In this document: in pieces, positions 55,965 to 57,585 of the stretch
Layout: every line of letters starts with the position of its first letter
Position numbering within the stretch: the first letter of the stretch is position 1
Source: Pelagibacterales bacterium SAG-MED30
Lineage (GTDB): Bacteria > Pseudomonadota > Alphaproteobacteria > Pelagibacterales > Pelagibacteraceae
NCBI GenBank assembly: GCA_014653775.1
Contig: JACWEA010000006.1
Location: 1 to 57,585 of the forward strand
Direction of reading: 5' to 3'
DNA length: 57,585 bases
The notes under the pieces: generated by a model
What the model saw: only the letters and a program-made list of their open reading frames with translations
Told to the model about the DNA's origin: nothing
Databases searched by the model: none
Position numbers and translations under genes: made by a program

Positions 55965-57233
55965 TTAAGCTGGTTTATTCATTGAATTAAAAAACTCTGC
56001 ATTATTTTTTGTATCTTTTAATTTTGAATTAATAAATTCGATAGCATCCATAGTACCCATAGGTGCAATTATTCTTCTTAAAACATTCATTTTTTGTAGG
56101 TCATTTTTATTAAACAGTAATTCCTCTCTTCTAGTTCCTGATTTTGTAATATCTATAGCTGGATATATTCTTTTATCAGCGATTTTTCTATCAAGAACAG
56201 TTTCGCTATTACCTGTTCCTTTGAATTCTTCAAAAATCACCTCATCCATTCTGCTACCTGTATCTATTAAAGCAGTTGAGATTATTGTTAAAGATCCACC
56301 CTCTTCAATATTTCTAGCAGCTCCAAAAAATCTTTTTGGTCTTTGAAGTGCATTAGCATCTACACCTCCTGTTAAAACTTTACCTGAACTTGGAATAACC
56401 GCATTATAAGCCCTTCCTAGTCTAGTAATTGAGTCTAATAAAATAACTACGTCTTTTTTATGCTCTGTTAATCTTTTGGCTTTTTCAATAACCATTTCAG
56501 CAACCGCTACATGTCTCTGAGCTGGCTCATCAAAGGTAGAGCTAATTACCTCACCTTTAACAGTTCTTTGCATATCTGTTACTTCTTCAGGACGTTCATC
56601 AATTAATAAAACCATTAAATAACACTCGGGATAATTTTTTGCGATAGAATTTGCAATACTTTGTAAAATCATTGTTTTTCCTGCTTTTGGAGGAGAAATA
56701 ATAATAGATCTTTGCCCTTTACCAATAGGACTAACAAGATCAATTAATCTTGGAGTTAAATCTGCTTTTTTTTCAACTTTTGTAGTTTCGACTTCCATAA
56801 CTAACTGTTTATCTGGATAAAGAGGTGTAAGGTTATCAAATGCAATTTTATGTCTAGCTTTTTCTGGTTCTTCAAAATTTATTTTACTAACTTGGAGTAA
56901 GGCAAAATATCTTTCTCCTTCTTTTGGGGCCCTAACTGGTCCCTCGACAGTATCACCAGTTCTTAATCCAAATTTTCTAATTTGACTTGGACTTACATAA
57001 ATATCATCAGGACCAGGTAGATAATTAGACTCCATTGCTCTAAGAAAACCAAATCCATCTTGCAATAATTGTAAAACTCCAGCACCAGTAATCTCCTCTT
57101 TTTCAGCTACCTTTTTTAAAATAGCAAAAAGAATTTCCTGTTTTCTAAGAGTGCTAGCATTTTCTATCCCAAGCTCTTCGGCTTGCGTAATAAGCTGTTC
57201 AGATGATTTAAGTTTTAATTCTTGAATGTTCAT
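55965..57233 (-). CDS. rho: Transcription termination factor Rho
   Basis: Rho is a hexameric RNA-dependent ATPase/translocase that ends untranslated transcripts. The N-terminal helical part is followed by the cold-shock-like RNA-binding domain ([35 protein letters not shown]). The ATPase core has SPPKAGKTM (Walker A), [14 protein letters not shown] and [16 protein letters not shown] (Walker B), then [11 protein letters not shown]. At 422 residues it is standard. The small number of intrinsic terminators in this window suggests Rho carries much of the termination load. Confidence 0.98.
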   Translation of the reverse strand: MNIQELKLKSSEQLITQAEELGIENASTLRKQEILFAILKKVAEKEEITGAGVLQLLQDGFGFLRAMESNYLPGPDDIYVSPSQIRKFGLRTGDTVEGPVRAPKEGERYFALLQVSKINFEEPEKARHKIAFDNLTPLYPDKQLVMEVETTKVEKKADLTPRLIDLVSPIGKGQRSIIISPPKAGKTMILQSIANSIAKNYPECYLMVLLIDERPEEVTDMQRTVKGEVISSTFDEPAQRHVAVAEMVIEKAKRLTEHKKDVVILLDSITRLGRAYNAVIPSSGKVLTGGVDANALQRPKRFFGAARNIEEGGSLTIISTALIDTGSRMDEVIFEEFKGTGNSETVLDRKIADKRIYPAIDITKSGTRREELLFNKNDLQKMNVLRRIIAPMGTMDAIEFINSKLKDTKNNAEFFNSMNKPA

Positions 57234-57297
57234 GATTAAAAATTATTAAGGACTTAATAATAAGACTAATATATATGCAATTCATAAATATTCAACC

Positions 57298-57585
57298 CTA
57301 GATAGGCTTAAATATCACAACAAAAATGATTAAAATAAGCAATAATGTGGGTATTTCATTTATATATCTGTAGAATTTATGTGAATGCTTATTTGAGCCT
57401 AGTTTAAATTGACCAAGAATTTTCCCAAGATAAAGATGATAAAGCGTTAATAGAACTACAAAAATCAATTTTAAAATCATCCATTTTTGTCCCAATTTAT
57501 CAAATCCAATTTCATGAATTAATATTAGACCAAATATCCATGATAAAATCATTGCTGGAGTCATTATGTAATAGAAAAGTTTTTT
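57298..57585 (-). CDS. hemJ: HemJ-type protoporphyrinogen oxidase, 5' end cut by the window
   Basis: The visible 95 residues are the C-terminal part of the integral membrane protein HemJ (UPF0093), which oxidises protoporphyrinogen IX in heme synthesis. The frame is open to the window edge, with KKLFYYIMTPAMILSWIFGL matching the family's conserved R.L...IMTPAMI..W..G segment. Further spans and KWMILKLIFVVLLTLYHLYLG follow. The ATG at 57564 is internal. It lies 64 bases upstream of rho on the same strand, the alphaproteobacterial rho-hemJ arrangement. Confidence 0.88.
   Translation of the reverse strand, partial: KKLFYYIMTPAMILSWIFGLILIHEIGFDKLGQKWMILKLIFVVLLTLYHLYLGKILGQFKLGSNKHSHKFYRYINEIPTLLLILIIFVVIFKPI

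Noticed and set aside
1..57585. CRISPR arrays, IS elements, prophage, tRNA or rRNA genes
   Set aside because: No repeat-spacer pattern, transposase, integrase, phage genes or tRNA-like cloverleaf was found. Almost all spacers are under 120 bases and the two longer ones (about 230 and 260 bases) hold none of these.

Overview
The window is a gene-dense, very AT-rich stretch of a streamlined alphaproteobacterial chromosome. Its gene content, conserved alphaproteobacterial gene strings, near-absence of intergenic DNA and Lys/Asn/Ile-rich proteins point to the SAR11 group (Pelagibacterales, 'Candidatus Pelagibacter'-like). This is an inference from composition and synteny; no rRNA or tRNA is present to settle it. 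Both ends cut genes: ubiB on the left and hemJ on the right.

Layout. (1) 1-3.7 kb, plus strand: ubiB-coaBC-dut, a ThiF/MoeB-like E1 enzyme and an SH3b protein, all overlapping. (2) 3.6-7.4 kb, minus strand: an accessory-looking block of the Fur-family regulator irr, then catalase-peroxidase katG, an Asp/Asn beta-hydroxylase-like oxygenase, a DUF2061 membrane protein and a 33-residue membrane peptide. katG has its own promoter, overlapped by an Irr-type operator. (3) 7.4-10.1 kb, plus strand: fabA-fabB-fabI, making unsaturated fatty acids, plus a 49-residue membrane peptide. (4) 10.1-23.6 kb, minus strand: a gene remnant and two large units. These are nusA-infB-rbfA-rpsO-pnp (translation and RNA decay; rimP, ylxR and truB are missing from their usual places) and tsaB-fur-miaB-phoH-ybeY-lnt-metK. 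A hairpin with a U-tract between metK and nusA looks like a terminator and possibly a nusA attenuator. (5) 23.5-34.3 kb, mixed: a polysaccharide deacetylase, a Bax-type glucosaminidase, an Nfu Fe-S protein, trpS, murJ, malic enzyme, dolP-like, rsmI, lpoA-like and rdgB. (6) 34.4-41.4 kb, plus strand: grpE-dnaK-dnaJ with an RpoH-type promoter, a sulfotransferase, dapB, nth and a PfkB/adenosine kinase. (7) 41.4-44.7 kb: a zipper of short genes on alternating strands (pseudo-receiver regulator, L,D-transpeptidase, yggS, ThiE-like protein, porin), with almost no space between them. (8) 44.9-49.5 kb, plus strand: DUF3576 lipoprotein, leuS, lptE, holA. (9) 49.5-57.6 kb, mostly minus strand: parB, parA, rsmG (containing a perfect parS), mnmG, mnmE, a second sulfotransferase, rho, hemJ. 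This is a typical origin-proximal alphaproteobacterial cluster.

Most of the window is housekeeping. The strongest leads are these: the Irr-box-controlled katG/oxygenase/membrane-protein unit; the hairpin in the nusA leader; the strand-alternating zipper, with a perfect 16-bp palindrome containing two divergent start codons; and two paralogous sulfotransferases inserted at the joints of conserved blocks. I see no phage, IS element, CRISPR array, tRNA or rRNA. No unmistakably new multi-gene defence or metabolic system is visible.
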